NCBI GenBank assembly: GCA_019925105.1
Contig: JAHGAU010000009.1
Coordinates: 310,001 to 374,000 of the forward strand
DNA: 64,000 nt
From: Niebla homalea
Taxonomy: Eukaryota; Ascomycota; Lecanoromycetes; Lecanorales; Ramalinaceae
Direction of reading: 5' to 3'
In this document: positions 1-10,110 of the stretch, one piece after another
Numbering within the stretch: the stretch's first letter is position 1
Layout of the letters: every line of letters starts with the position of its first letter
Position numbers and translations under genes: made by a program
The notes under the pieces: generated by a model
What the model was told of the DNA's origin: nothing
Database searches by the model: none
What the model saw: the letters and a program-made list of their open reading frames with translations, nothing else

Positions 1-1107
1 ACCGAACTCGCCTGCCGGCTGCACTACCACCAACTCTCCTTCGGCAGCAAATCCCGCCGAACCCCCTCTCTCGCCTCAGTTCACTCCATGGACCGCTCCT
101 CCATGACCCCCCCAGCATCCCTCCGGCACCCCACCCCGCAACGGCCCCTCCCCTCCTTCTCCCCGCCCGAATCCCCGGAGCAATCCACCACGGCCACGAC
201 CACGAAGACCACGACCCCCTCCACCATCTCCAACACCTCCGGCCCCAGCACCAGCACCACCCTCCCCAACAAGCCCATCCTACCGAGACCCAACATCCCC
301 AGTGCTGGGGCGGGGCCGGGGGGTTACCACCACCACCACCACAGCAGCCCCAAACGGCTGCTGCGCCTCAACACCTCCCCGCCCTCCTCCTCGCAGCGGA
401 ACGCCTACGTGGACCTCGCCCTCCTCGACCGCATCTACGACGCCCACCGCCTGCACTTCTGGTCCACCATTGCGTCCGCGTACGGCGGCAACCTGAGCCC
501 CGCAAGCCTGGAGGATGCGTGGCGACGGCACCACGGGTTGATGGTGGGGGGGGGCGCCGATAGCGATAGCGCTGGTGCGGGGACGGGGTTGCCGCCCACC
601 CCGCGAGGCAGCCCGGGTGTGGTGTCCTCGGCGTCGTCGTCATCCACCACAACCACGACGACGAATGAGGGCCCCGGGAGGGGAGAGAGGGTAAGGGGCA
701 GTTTCAGCGCGGTGACGGATCCGGGCCAGCGGCGGGGCTTCACGGCTGTGAATAGGGGCGCGAGCGGCGGTGGTGGGCGCGCGAGCGAGCCGCCTGCTGC
801 TCCTTATCATCATTATCAGCAGCAGCAGCAGCAGCAGCAGCAGGCATCGCGGTCCGCGTATCCGGGGTCCAGGCCCACGCATGGTGCGGGGTTCGGGAGT
901 ATCAGGAGTTTATTGAATGGGGGGGAGATGGAGGAAGGGGTCAGTGTGGAGCAAGGGAGGAAATTGAGGGAGATTGAGAGGCAGTATGGGGATGCTGTGG
1001 CGAGGAGGGGGAGTAGGGAGGGGACTGGGAGTGAGGGGAGTACACCAACGGCGGCGACCGGGCAGATGGAGGTGGTTGGGGCGAAGGTGGTGGAAACGAC
1101 GGCGTGA
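1..1107 (+). CDS. Low-complexity, polyQ-containing fungal protein, C-terminal part (5' end outside window)
   Basis: The reading frame is open from base 1, so the gene starts outside the window; the Met at 88 is internal. It ends with TGA at 1105-1107. The visible 368 residues begin with a helical-looking segment (ELACRLHYHQLSFG) followed by a Pro/Ser/Thr-rich linker. A more ordered stretch follows at about 133-165 (AYVDLALLDRIYDAHRLHFW, then a segment ending EDAWRR), which loosely resembles a Myb/SANT-like or other helical DNA-binding module. Ser/Gly-rich segments, a nine-residue Gln run and a charged C-terminus (EQGRKLREIERQYGDAVARR) complete it. The composition suggests a nuclear regulatory protein, but I do not recognise the family and name no function. 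Codon use is very GC-rich at third positions, which supports real coding. Confidence 0.7.
   Translation, partial: TELACRLHYHQLSFGSKSRRTPSLASVHSMDRSSMTPPASLRHPTPQRPLPSFSPPESPEQSTTATTTKTTTPSTISNTSGPSTSTTLPNKPILPRPNIPSAGAGPGGYHHHHHSSPKRLLRLNTSPPSSSQRNAYVDLALLDRIYDAHRLHFWSTIASAYGGNLSPASLEDAWRRHHGLMVGGGADSDSAGAGTGLPPTPRGSPGVVSSASSSSTTTTTTNEGPGRGERVRGSFSAVTDPGQRRGFTAVNRGASGGGGRASEPPAAPYHHYQQQQQQQQQASRSAYPGSRPTHGAGFGSIRSLLNGGEMEEGVSVEQGRKLREIERQYGDAVARRGSREGTGSEGSTPTAATGQMEVVGAKVVETTA
817..843 (+). repeat. CAG trinucleotide run coding for Gln x9
   Basis: Nine uninterrupted CAG codons lie inside the first gene, between a His/Tyr-rich patch and Ala-Ser-Arg. Pure CAG runs are length-unstable and often vary between strains. 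Confidence 0.9.
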
Positions 1108-3440
1108 GAGGTGTGTAAAAAGGAATTGGTCTGAGTTGTGTGCACCGGGATCATGTAATTGTTCTCCTTGTAAGGAGAGGGAGATGGACGATTGATTTGA
1201 GGAGGCATTTCTTGCGTTGTTTTTTGGTTCATCATCATAATGACCATAATGAACCCTTCTTGGAAGAAGAAGGCGGCGGCGGGTCATACGAGGAAAGGGC
1301 AACTTATGTACATGGAAATAGAATCATAGGGACCTAATGTCTTCATCAGAATACCCTTCAAGACGATCCAGTCGCCCTCTTTTTCTGTGGGAGCGCGGCC
1401 AAAGCCAGCATGGGTTTCTGTGGATGCCCTATTTGAGATGCCCTCATTTGTCTGTAGTCTGGTACCAGCTTACGGACGCATAGTAGACAGGCCAACTTCA
1501 ACAAACGGGGAGCTTCGAGGTCATACCTTGCCCACAATCTGGCGTCTTAATCCCCGGGCATACCTTCTCAGTGCGCTCAACATGCTCTCTTCGCCCCCCT
1601 CGATGCTTTCGACTTCAGGGACACTCGACCCTCCTCGAGACCAGCCAAGCATAACCGAGTCCCAGACCCATGAAACGCCAAGCCTCGCCTGCATATCACC
1701 ATGTGCCGACCGCATCCCACGTTACACATATGCAGCCCCCTACGGCCAGCAACACGAGCTCTAGGTCCCTAGCCCGTATCCCCTAATTTAGCGCTCGATT
1801 ATGACGATCCCAAAACGAAGTGGACTGTGCTCAGGTGAGTAAGCGTTCCGAGTGCGGCACGGCAGACGTTAGATCACTGAGATAGGTACAAAGGAGAGGG
1901 GGATAGTGGCTAACGTCAAACAGTAGTTGGTTTGGACGCAATCGATGGTTGATGGGGCTGAATTTATTGAGAGCTTGAGAGGGAGACATGCAGCGGCTGG
2001 ACGCCTTGATAGTGTTTTATCAGTAGCTTTCTGCCGCCCACGGCTGACAGATAGAAAATGCGGTAGAATGGGTAAACGTTTAGGAGTCATTGTTTTCAGC
2101 GAGGACCGGTCTTTAGGTGGGGCGCTGAAATCGTGAAACATGTAGTGTATGCAGGGTTCTGTATGGGCTCATGGTTGCGCCTTCGGCGCTTGAAAGAGTT
2201 GGGGGCATAGTGCATGCGATCAAGGCGTTTTAAGCGTTTCTTTTGTCTCTTGGGGCCTGGGGTCACTCGATCAAAGATTCACATGCTGAGAGGCTGGAAA
2301 TGTTGGCTTTTGCACAAATCCGGGATTCTGGGCTGGAGGATGCTTTGGTCTCGCAAGAATGTTTTGTAGGTCTCAGGCGGTAGGTTTGACTGTGGCCATG
2401 ATCTTTTGGGGTTGCAGGGGGCACAACACAGTCCCTGCAGACTTCTTGCGGGCTCGTAGAGCGTCCAGAGGGCCTGAAAATGCTGAAATGGTGTGTTGGG
2501 AGCTCGTAGCCGTTCGAAATGCATATGTATGCATAGGTATGCCCCGTGTCCACGTGTTTATGATTTAGTACGCTCTCTCCGTAGCTCTCTGATTGGTACA
2601 TCGCAGTCGTGTATCGGTGACAAGAAGGCTTTGTGTGCTGACTTGCATAAAATCCACAACCCTTGGCCAACCCTCCACATCCCAATTTGACCAACGATTG
2701 CCTATACGGAAGAACACGGCAAAGCATCCAGGTGCGACTATTCACCGCTCTATGGCTCTAGTCGTGTGCCAATGGTTTTACCGAATGCTCGAGGTTCTTT
2801 CTCTTGCGATTGGCGACGAGCTGGACCTTAGTAAATATTCGATCGGCTGCAGAGAGCATGTGACACTGCAGCGATCATCGGGCCCTCCACCCTGAGTAAC
2901 TACTCGAAACATCCCGTTTGTGACGGACGTGTCAAGGGCTTTTTGTGAATGTGAGAAGGCGGAACAAGTGATCTTCGAGATCAGACCCTGTTTGTCGACG
3001 TAGTAATGCGTGGTACGTATGCTGTTTCACGGTTGGAGATTGGCTGCTCGTATGATGCAAGAGGTTCTGGTAGGACTGATGCGTCTCAAATGCTGCAGAA
3101 ATAGCTTTGGGAGTGGGTCGAAAGAGCCAAGAACAGAGCTGCAGTCTGGCCAATTGGTGAGAAACGTAGACGGCAGGATATCCACTAGAGAGCATACATC
3201 CTTGGGCCCATGTTTGAGAGGTTCGAGAGATACTGCTGAGGCGTGATAATGTGGGACTTTGCCTCAGTGAGTGTGCCAGAGGCCACCAAATTGTTGCTGC
3301 GTTCGATGTAGAGTGCTTTGTGAGCAATGGTTGATTAGCAGGTCGCAAAATAGATCGCGCCTGTCTTTTGTAAGTCGCTATTTTGAATAATGTCCGTATA
3401 CTGATTTGGTGGAGTATGGTGGACATTCAGGCTTGATTTC
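1108..3440. other. Gene-free stretch
   Basis: Only scattered short frames on both strands, the longest about 160 codons on the minus strand (2263-2745 and 2932-3426). None shows a recognisable motif, a signal peptide, or splice sites that would link it into a longer protein. Base composition drops to a neutral mix right after the first gene. I see no transposon termini or tandem repeats. Confidence 0.5.
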
Positions 3441-3447
3441 TCTCCAT

Positions 3448-4759
3448 CACGACGCGACGGCACCCAAGATTCTTTCTCATAGCGCACAATACACAGCTTT
3501 TTTCAAGCTCGTTATCAAAGCGTTGCTATCCTCAACATTCGAAGCCTCGAACAATGCACGCAATCAGGCTCATCATTTGTTCGAGCCCATGGTAAGATCT
3601 CGCGTCAGCTTGAGCCAGATCCTTGACCTCCATAGTATCCTCAAGAGGTCTGGAGGCATCTCTGTATCACGATCCTGAGACGCCTGCTCAAGTGATTCGA
3701 CGCACTGCCTCAGAAGGGCTTCCTTCTCATCCTGCTTGATCAAACACGTGAACCTTGCCTTCAGACCATCTTCGGCACCATTGCCCAGAAAGACAGAATG
3801 CACCGTGCCACTATTGGAGTTTGCGACGTACGCCAGGCCCAGTGGGGTATGAACGTGGGTGTACCATACCGCTATGTGAGGAAGACCGGCTGCATACTCC
3901 GCTGGAGAGACACCACCAAGCGCTTTCTTGATAGTCCGAACACTCCAGGAGGAATAATACTTGAGCAATTCAGCCCCACAATCTCTCTGAAAGTAGGGAC
4001 ATGCCTAGACCCACCACGAGATGAACCTCGTGCCATTCCATCCTGCAACGCAAGAGTCTGGCAAGCATTGGTGAAGTCTCCCGGTGTCATCTGAGTACTC
4101 GTCTTGAACACACGTTGGAAGTGGAACGGGCTAAGACCGCCTTCCTTGGCCAAGTCCTCAAGCTTCAAGCTTTTGCGATCCTCTGAGGGTGTCTCAAAGA
4201 CATTCGCAATGATCATATGAAGAACCTTGACGACAGCGTTCACGCTGCTGGCTGTGTTGCAATATACCTCGGGTATGCATCTCTTGCACGCGCGAAAGCC
4301 GGCTTCGATTGCGCTGTCAATGGCAGAGGGAAAATTGAAGAATTGGACATGCCTCCGTGATGGACGCCGGAATGGGCATGATGGTCGGCAGAAGATTTTA
4401 GTCGTCATGACACCATACAGAAAGATTCGATCTGCTGCTCGTGATCGCGAGACTGTCGCTTCCCAGCGTGCATCGTCGGACTGAAATGGATCAATGTCGA
4501 ACGTCGAGGTCAATGTGTGACAGGTCAACGACGGCGGGCGCTCATTATCGAATGCAATAGAGGCTTCAAAAGCATCGCCGTCGATGAGAGACATACTTGG
4601 GAGATTCAAGAGACTAGGCTGGCTCAGGTCGAACGGTTTTGGACCCGAGGACGAATCACATGATAGGAAGGCTTCAAAGTCTGGCATGACCCCCAGTTCG
4701 GGCTGCCAGAAAGAGCCATTCTGCACAGGCGGAAAGGTCACATTCGCTGAAGCGGGCAC
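3448..4759 (-). pseudogene. Eroded Ada-type methylphosphotriester / alkylated-DNA repair protein
   Basis: On the minus strand one frame (4759 to about 4000) carries the Ada zinc/methyl-acceptor domain: TTKIFCRPSCPFRR, then FRACKRC, giving the C-x3-C and C-x2-C set. An AraC-type helix-turn-helix follows (LEDLAKEGGLSPFHFQRVFK...MTPGDF). The protein then continues in another frame (3968 to 3573): SSWSVRTIKKALGGVSPAEY and the start of the methylguanine methyltransferase domain (GLAYVA, VHSVFLG, a segment aligning with RGTxFQxxVW). No convincing intron bridges the two frames; the only GT..AG option is about 40 nt. The second frame stops at 3573, before the catalytic PCHR motif. About 120 nt further on, where that motif should fall, a third frame reads GCRRVVM (3448-3462 within it), which looks like a damaged PCHRVV. 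The upstream frame has no ATG, only GTG. A non-functional relic of an alkylation-response gene is the simplest reading; a mis-modelled spliced gene lacking the C-terminal methyltransferase is the alternative. Confidence 0.65.
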
Positions 4760-6063
4760 GAGAAGATCTGAATTGGGATCAAAATTATGTTATCGTGATT
4801 CTGGCAGAGCTTGTGAGACTTGAAAATCATCTCCAGGCATTGGGTCTTGCCCCAGTCCTTGCAATTGATCCGGACATGGACTGTTATCCGAAGAACACCA
4901 TTGGTCAACGCGACTCCACTTGACTGATGCCGGATCCAGATGGACTATTCCAAAGTTTTGATCCGCAAGTTTAAGGTGATGCAAGAAAATGTCATCCATT
5001 GGACCCCATTGAGGTAACTTGGTACAGGGTCATCTGGATCGTCCAAACCCATCGCCATCATGGAATCGGTGCCAATGTCATTTCTTGGATAAAAATTGTG
5101 GGACATCCATCTATTTGATACCCTAGAGATGTCTTACATAATCCAGCAACTTTGGCAGCAAGCTCATGCCGCTGACTGATCGGAACATATCAGGCCCCCC
5201 GGACAGCGCTCGTGCAATAGCGTCTAGAGTAAGAGGCAGATAGGATCGATTTAGTATGGGTGCCTCTCATTCGGATGGTAGCTAGATCAACGGGGCTTGC
5301 AAGCTTGGAATGATGGGTGGAATAAGGGGCTACTGGCCTTTGCCACACTGTGGCAGTCTGTAACCGTGGCAGGCTAAGCGTAAGGTGGATCCGACATGAT
5401 GTAGACGGATCCTTTCAAACCTACCAAGACAAGGACATTCATTGTCTGGTAGATATAAGCATTTTACGATACTCAATAACATGCATGGAAGTATGCACAG
5501 TTGCATCTACTACTGCCGTCTCCCTCCCATGCCATGAACGCCTATCGTCCTTTTCGAGTCCTCTAATCCACATCTCGCATAACGGGACCATTCCGTCCAA
5601 CGATCCTGCCCAAATTAGGAACAATCCGCCACCGCCGGTCGATCTCGTATTATTGTCGAATAAGAGCTCTGCAGAATCTTCAAGCTAGCGCATGTCCGGC
5701 ATGGTGCGGCCCAGGAGATGCTCCAACATTTCTCAGGCGGCTTCCAGCTCGTACTCCGTACCAATTTTTCTTTCCTTCCTTTTGCTGACGACGACGTGGT
5801 GGTGCGAATTTCGTCGATACTAACCCTCGCTTTACAGGTTCTTGCTTTCTTGCTGCGGTGTTACCTTTCATTGTTCATTCGTTCGACAGGAGATCTTTTT
5901 TCAGCACATTCGCTTTATTCGGGATCGGCAGGAGCGAGAAGTCCCCCTGGATCCTAGCCTTGTTCCTTCCATTCCAGCCTGACTGACTTGGCAACCCAAA
6001 ACCGTCCATAATTCAGCAAGAGCAGGTACCTGATACCGGAATCCGTAGCAAGAGCTACTCGCC
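4760..6063. other. Ada-relic upstream region and CRH gene leader
   Basis: A 69-codon minus-strand frame starting with a true ATG (4999-4790) lies just upstream of the Ada relic. Its acidic, Ser/Pro-rich composition resembles the relic's N-terminus, so it may be the original first part of that gene, but no splice pair joins the two in frame. The rest (5000-6063) shows no gene; the last few hundred bases before 6064 are pyrimidine-rich and fit the promoter and leader of the CRH gene. Confidence 0.4.
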
Positions 6064-7573
6064 ATGGGTCGTGCCTGGGTGCTGGCCGCAACGGCCATCT
6101 TCTCTGCGACTGCCGTGCTCGCGCAGACTGGTACAGGTGTCAAGTGTGGACCAGGCAACCTGTGTCCTTCGAGCACTCCATGCTGTTCGCGTGTGTCTAT
6201 CCGACCCTCCTACAACATTTCAAGTGCTAAAAGTGCCCAGAATATGGCGAATGCGGTGTAGGCGCCTACTGCCTCGGTGGCTGCGATCCCCTCTTCTCCA
6301 CCTCCCTCGACTCCTGCGTGCCTGAACCGACATGTAAGAACACCAATCACAAGTTCACAGACCTGGACGGCATCACATCAAACACAAAATACCTGGGCGA
6401 CTCATCAACATCAGATTGGGTATCGAGTGGGACACCGCTGCAGGCCCCTACGAAAGACGCAGTTATCCTCACATTGTCCGAGGATGGATCCAGCTCCTCA
6501 GGCACACTGCTGGCAAGCACAGTATACGTCTGGTACGGCAAAATCACAGCCCAGATGAAGTCAAGCAGAGGGCAGGGTGTCGTCTCAGCCTTCATCCTCC
6601 TCTCCGACAATAAAGACGAGATCGATTTCGAATTTGTCGGCGCCGACCTCAATAACGTGCAATCAAACTTCTACTTTCAAGGCATCACAGATTGTATGCC
6701 ATTCCCCCGTGCTCCCATTCTCTCCTTTCCGCTGAATCATTGACCCATTAACACATCCCAGACGACAACGAGAAAAACATCTCCATGCCCAACAATGAAG
6801 ACACCTTCAGCGACTACCACACCTACGAAATCGACTGGCAGCCCGACCAACTCACCTGGTCCGTCGACGGCTCCATCCAGCGCACTCTCAAGAAATCCGA
6901 CACCTTTAACAAAACCGACAACCAGTACCACTACCCGCAAACCCCCGCCCGCGTGCAGCTCTCCCTCTGGCCCGCCGGGATTGCCAAGAATGGTCAGGGA
7001 ACGGTGGAGTGGTCGGGCGGGCTGATCAATTGGGACGCTTCAGACGTGAAGAGCAACGGATATTACTACAGCATGTTCAAGGAGGTGGATATCCAGTGCT
7101 ACCAGGCCCCCAGCGATGCGGCGTCCACGAGCGGGAACACGAGTTACGTGTACGTGGATAATAAGGGTGTGGAGAGCTCGGTGGCCATCACGGGGAACAA
7201 CACCGTGTTGAAGAGCTTGTTGGGCACGGGCACGGATATGAATAAGGACTACCCCAACGCCAAGCCTTCGGGCACCAAGAGCTCGAGTGGAGCTGCTGCC
7301 ACGAGTGAGGTTGCTACTATTCCCGGATTATCTGGTGCGGGACCGGGAACTGATGGTACGCGTGGTGGTGGAGGAACCAGCGCCGGAGGGTCTGGCTCGG
7401 GTGCTGGCTCTGGGTCGGGCGCTGGCACCTCTAGCGGAGCTGGTGCTGCTTCCTCGGGCATCGGTGGATTCAGCCAGGGTGATCAGAAGGGCTCCAGCGA
7501 TGCTGCTAAGCACGTCGTCGCTGGGTCTATGGTTGCCGCGCTGATGGCTTTTGTCGGGATGCTTTTGCTGTGA
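6064..7573 (+). CDS. Crh-type GH16 chitin-glucan transglycosylase, CBM18 + GPI signal
   Basis: Exons 6064-6190, 6241-6693 and 6762-7573 give 463 aa (introns start gtgtgt and gtatgc and end cccag). Residues 1-20 are a signal peptide (cleavage near VLA|QT). A Cys-rich chitin-binding module (CBM18, about 27-75) is completed by splicing CCSQ|YGECG. The GH16 catalytic core has the motif DEIDFEFVG at 168-176, so E169 should be the nucleophile, D171 the helper and E173 the acid/base. A long Ser/Gly/Ala-rich tail leads to a hydrophobic C-terminus (MVAALMAFVGMLLL), typical of a GPI-anchored wall protein. Crh1/Crh2/Utr2 enzymes cross-link chitin to beta-1,6/1,3-glucan in the wall. All catalytic residues are present, so it is probably active. 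The order CBM18-GH16-GPI is nearest the Crh2/Utr2 branch. Confidence 0.93.
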
Positions 7574-7989
7574 TTGCGGACACGGTCAAGTAATGCATGG
7601 AAGGAAGCTGGGGTCTGGAGTCCTTTGTTGGGCAAGGAGCCATGAGCATGCATTGGTTGGGTTTGAGATTGCATTGGTCCATTTGGATAAAGAGAAGGTG
7701 CAATTAGCCCATCTCGTAGTCACATATTTGAGAATAGCAAGAGATTGCACTCCAGCCCTTGGGCGTCTCTTTCTGTGAAAAAGTATGCCATTTGTCTTGA
7801 ATACGCTTGTGGTCCGTGTGATGGTGCACCTTCCTCTGCTGGTGGTGATCTGCGGCAGTAGGTAAAAATGTCAGGACGCCGCTTGACTCATGTATATTGC
7901 GGTATTCATCTGAGTCCCTTCATATGACAGAGAAGGGCTTCCTGGCCTTTCCTTTCCAAAAGACATCAAGAAGATCCGTCCTCTTTCCC

Positions 7990-8190
7990 TTCCCAAAAAG
8001 TCCACAAGGTATAGGTCCTCCCCTTCCCCCTTTCCTAGAGCCACGGATTGTAGGTCCTTCCTCTTTCTTTCCACAGAACTTGAAGGAGATCCTTCCCTTC
8101 CCCCCTTGGGGTCTCCGAAGTGTAGGGTCCCTCCCCCTTCCTTCCTTCCCAGATCCACCATGTGTAGGTCCCTTCTCTTTCCCCTTGTAA
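7990..8190 (+). repeat. Degenerate pyrimidine-rich repeat with TGTAGGTCC cores
   Basis: A C/T-rich tract contains four copies of a core near (T)GTA(T)AGGTCCTTCC, at about 8008, 8050, 8122 and 8164, spaced 41-72 bases apart. Each core is followed by a CCCTTCC-type run. It lies 3' of the CRH gene. A long open frame on the opposite strand here is explained by the low-complexity sequence, not by a gene. Confidence 0.5.
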
Positions 8191-8399
8191 AGCCCATCTT
8201 TCCTTTGGACCGCCGGTCCTGCTCTTGGGAGGGAAATATCCCATCTCCAGGGTGACCCCTTTTCTTCCCTACGCCAATTGGCTGCGACGACGGGATCCGC
8301 TCAATCTGGATGAAGACGCTGTTAATACCCACCAATAAAGCGTAGGAGACGATGTAGGACGTGGTGGGTAGCTCGGTATTTCAGAGTTCCATAATTGAA

Positions 8400-9040
8400 G
8401 TCGAATCACCATGGAGAGCCCCGAGGCTCAAATTTTGGTAAGACTGGGGCGGCGACGAAGAGTCTCATCACGATGATGCAAGCAGTATGGGGAGAGGAGA
8501 GCTGGGCTGCTCACCGATCCCCTTGCTCCTGACCGCTTTGGGTCTTATGATTTCCGTTCAACGTCCGGATGAGCATCGTGTTAGCTCCCACATCTATCTG
8601 ATACATGTTAGGAGCTGCGGATATGGTAGGTAGTCTGGTTTCAGAGGTAGAACTGCCGGGTTGATCGAGTCTCCATAGGAGCCTTGAGTTCATTATGGTA
8701 TGACTGGGGCGGCGATATGGGTCTCATCATGGCTTGCTGGCATTAGGAGGAAAGCTCGAGTGCTTACCGATCACTCTTCCTGATTGGTTTGGCTCTAATA
8801 ATATCTGGGCGGAAAGGTCTGTTAGCTCTCTCGTATGTGTTTTATGGGGGAATGCGGTTGTGAAACGTAGGTCAGGTCTCAGAGGTATACTACTGAGTCT
8901 GATCGAATCACCATGGGGAGCTTCCACCTCATTGATGTATGAAAGATGGAGCCGACAAAAGTCTCATCACGTTTGACAACCGGTACAAAAGAGAAAGGAT
9001 GGGCTGCTCACCGGTCATCCTGCCCAAGGGAGTGTGGTCT
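8400..9040 (+). repeat. Three degenerate direct repeats, period about 250 bp
   Basis: Block A (consensus GAATCACCATGGgGAGC) occurs at about 8403, 8667 and 8905, each preceded by a CAGAG..GAtCGA-like stretch. It is followed about 40-50 bases later by GGGGCGGCGA or a variant and GTCTCATCA. Block B (GCTcACCGATCacyC) occurs at about 8511, 8763 and 9007. Order and spacing are kept (238-264 bp), so this is a diverged tandem array rather than chance similarity. Copies differ by many substitutions and small indels. No frame stays open through a unit. Origin unknown: an old minisatellite, or a decayed repeat-containing gene. Confidence 0.6.
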
Positions 9041-9639
9041 TCATGTGGGGGGCTTCCTCTTCTGGTCAAAGCTTTCGAGCTTCTGCTCCTGACGACTCCT
9101 TGACCGGACGATGGTGGAAATGTACGCTGATTCTGGCCAGAGACTGGTAGCAAGTATATGGACGACCCCCAGCTCATGCTCAGGTGCCTTGCCCGGGTCT
9201 TGCAAAAGCGGTTTGCTGCTTGACGGCGCGATATTCATCGTCGTCTATAGAGCGAGATGGCATTATTGAGTATCCCTGGTATCAATTCTCCCCGGCAGAG
9301 ATGTAAGATTCCACCTCTTGGACAAGATTATGATTGTGCTCCTAATCTCTCGTCCTCATGCAAATGCTAAGCGTTCTGGCAGCAGTCCGGATTGAATGGT
9401 AACGTCGAAGAATTCTGAAGGTGTTCGTGCTGTCTTTGACTGAAATAGCCCAGGCACGTACATGGGGGATCTTCTGCTAATGAGCGTTCTTGTCCGTGAA
9501 GTCGTTGGTGAGCCTCTCCCAGTCGGTCGGCGACCATGCGGCATTCGAGGTTGAGGGACACTGATCGGGACGGTATTGAAGGCAGTATTGCTATTCCCAG
9601 TCTTTTCTTCCCTCATGAGCGTGTAGTTCAACCCTCTCT

Positions 9640-10110
9640 TAATCAAAATTGGTCTCTTGTAGAGCCATTCTCTAGATCCGAGCAGCCACTTGAATTTCGG
9701 CTTTGGACAGTGCGTGCTTTCCTTCCAGGTTTTTAAAAGGGGTTCGTGCTCTTTTTGGACGAGTGTTTATGGCGAATGCATGTTTCTTCCTCCATTGCTG
9801 AAGACATTCCTTCATCTCAAAGAAGCCGCCAGCTGGTGTGCTTGATCTGACGTGAAATGTGGTACTCGGATAGTAAATGGGGCCCCTCTGTGTCCTTCCT
9901 TGAATAGACTCTGGTGTCGAGTCTGTACGTCCCCCTTCTTAATCCACATTGGTATCTGGTATGCCGTGTCCTGCACTCTCACAGGTAGTCAGCTCATCTG
10001 CCGTAATTGAGGGTGTATGGCGTCCTACTTCGAGAGCGGTGGAGGCAAATGCAATGTTTCTGAGCCAATGCTGAAGGTAGCTTCTTTCCTTGATCGCTTT
10101 CTTCATGAAG
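9640..10110 (+). repeat. Two diverged direct repeats, period about 280-300 bp
   Basis: CTTAATC..xATTGGTxTCTxGTAkxGCC at about 9640 recurs at about 9938. The block GTGTxTATGGCG ... GC(A)AATGCATGTTTC ... CAxTGCTGAAG ... TTCCTTxATC at about 9760-9815 recurs at about 10010-10095. Order is preserved between the two copies. They do not obviously match the 8.4-9.0 kb repeat, so this may be a second repeat family or a more diverged part of the same field. Confidence 0.4.

Noticed and set aside
2263..3426. Two minus-strand frames of about 160 codons
   Set aside because: No motif, no codon bias, no splice partners; likely chance.
7871..8335. 154-codon minus-strand frame near the CRH gene
   Set aside because: Explained by the pyrimidine-rich repeat on the plus strand; no domain or start context.
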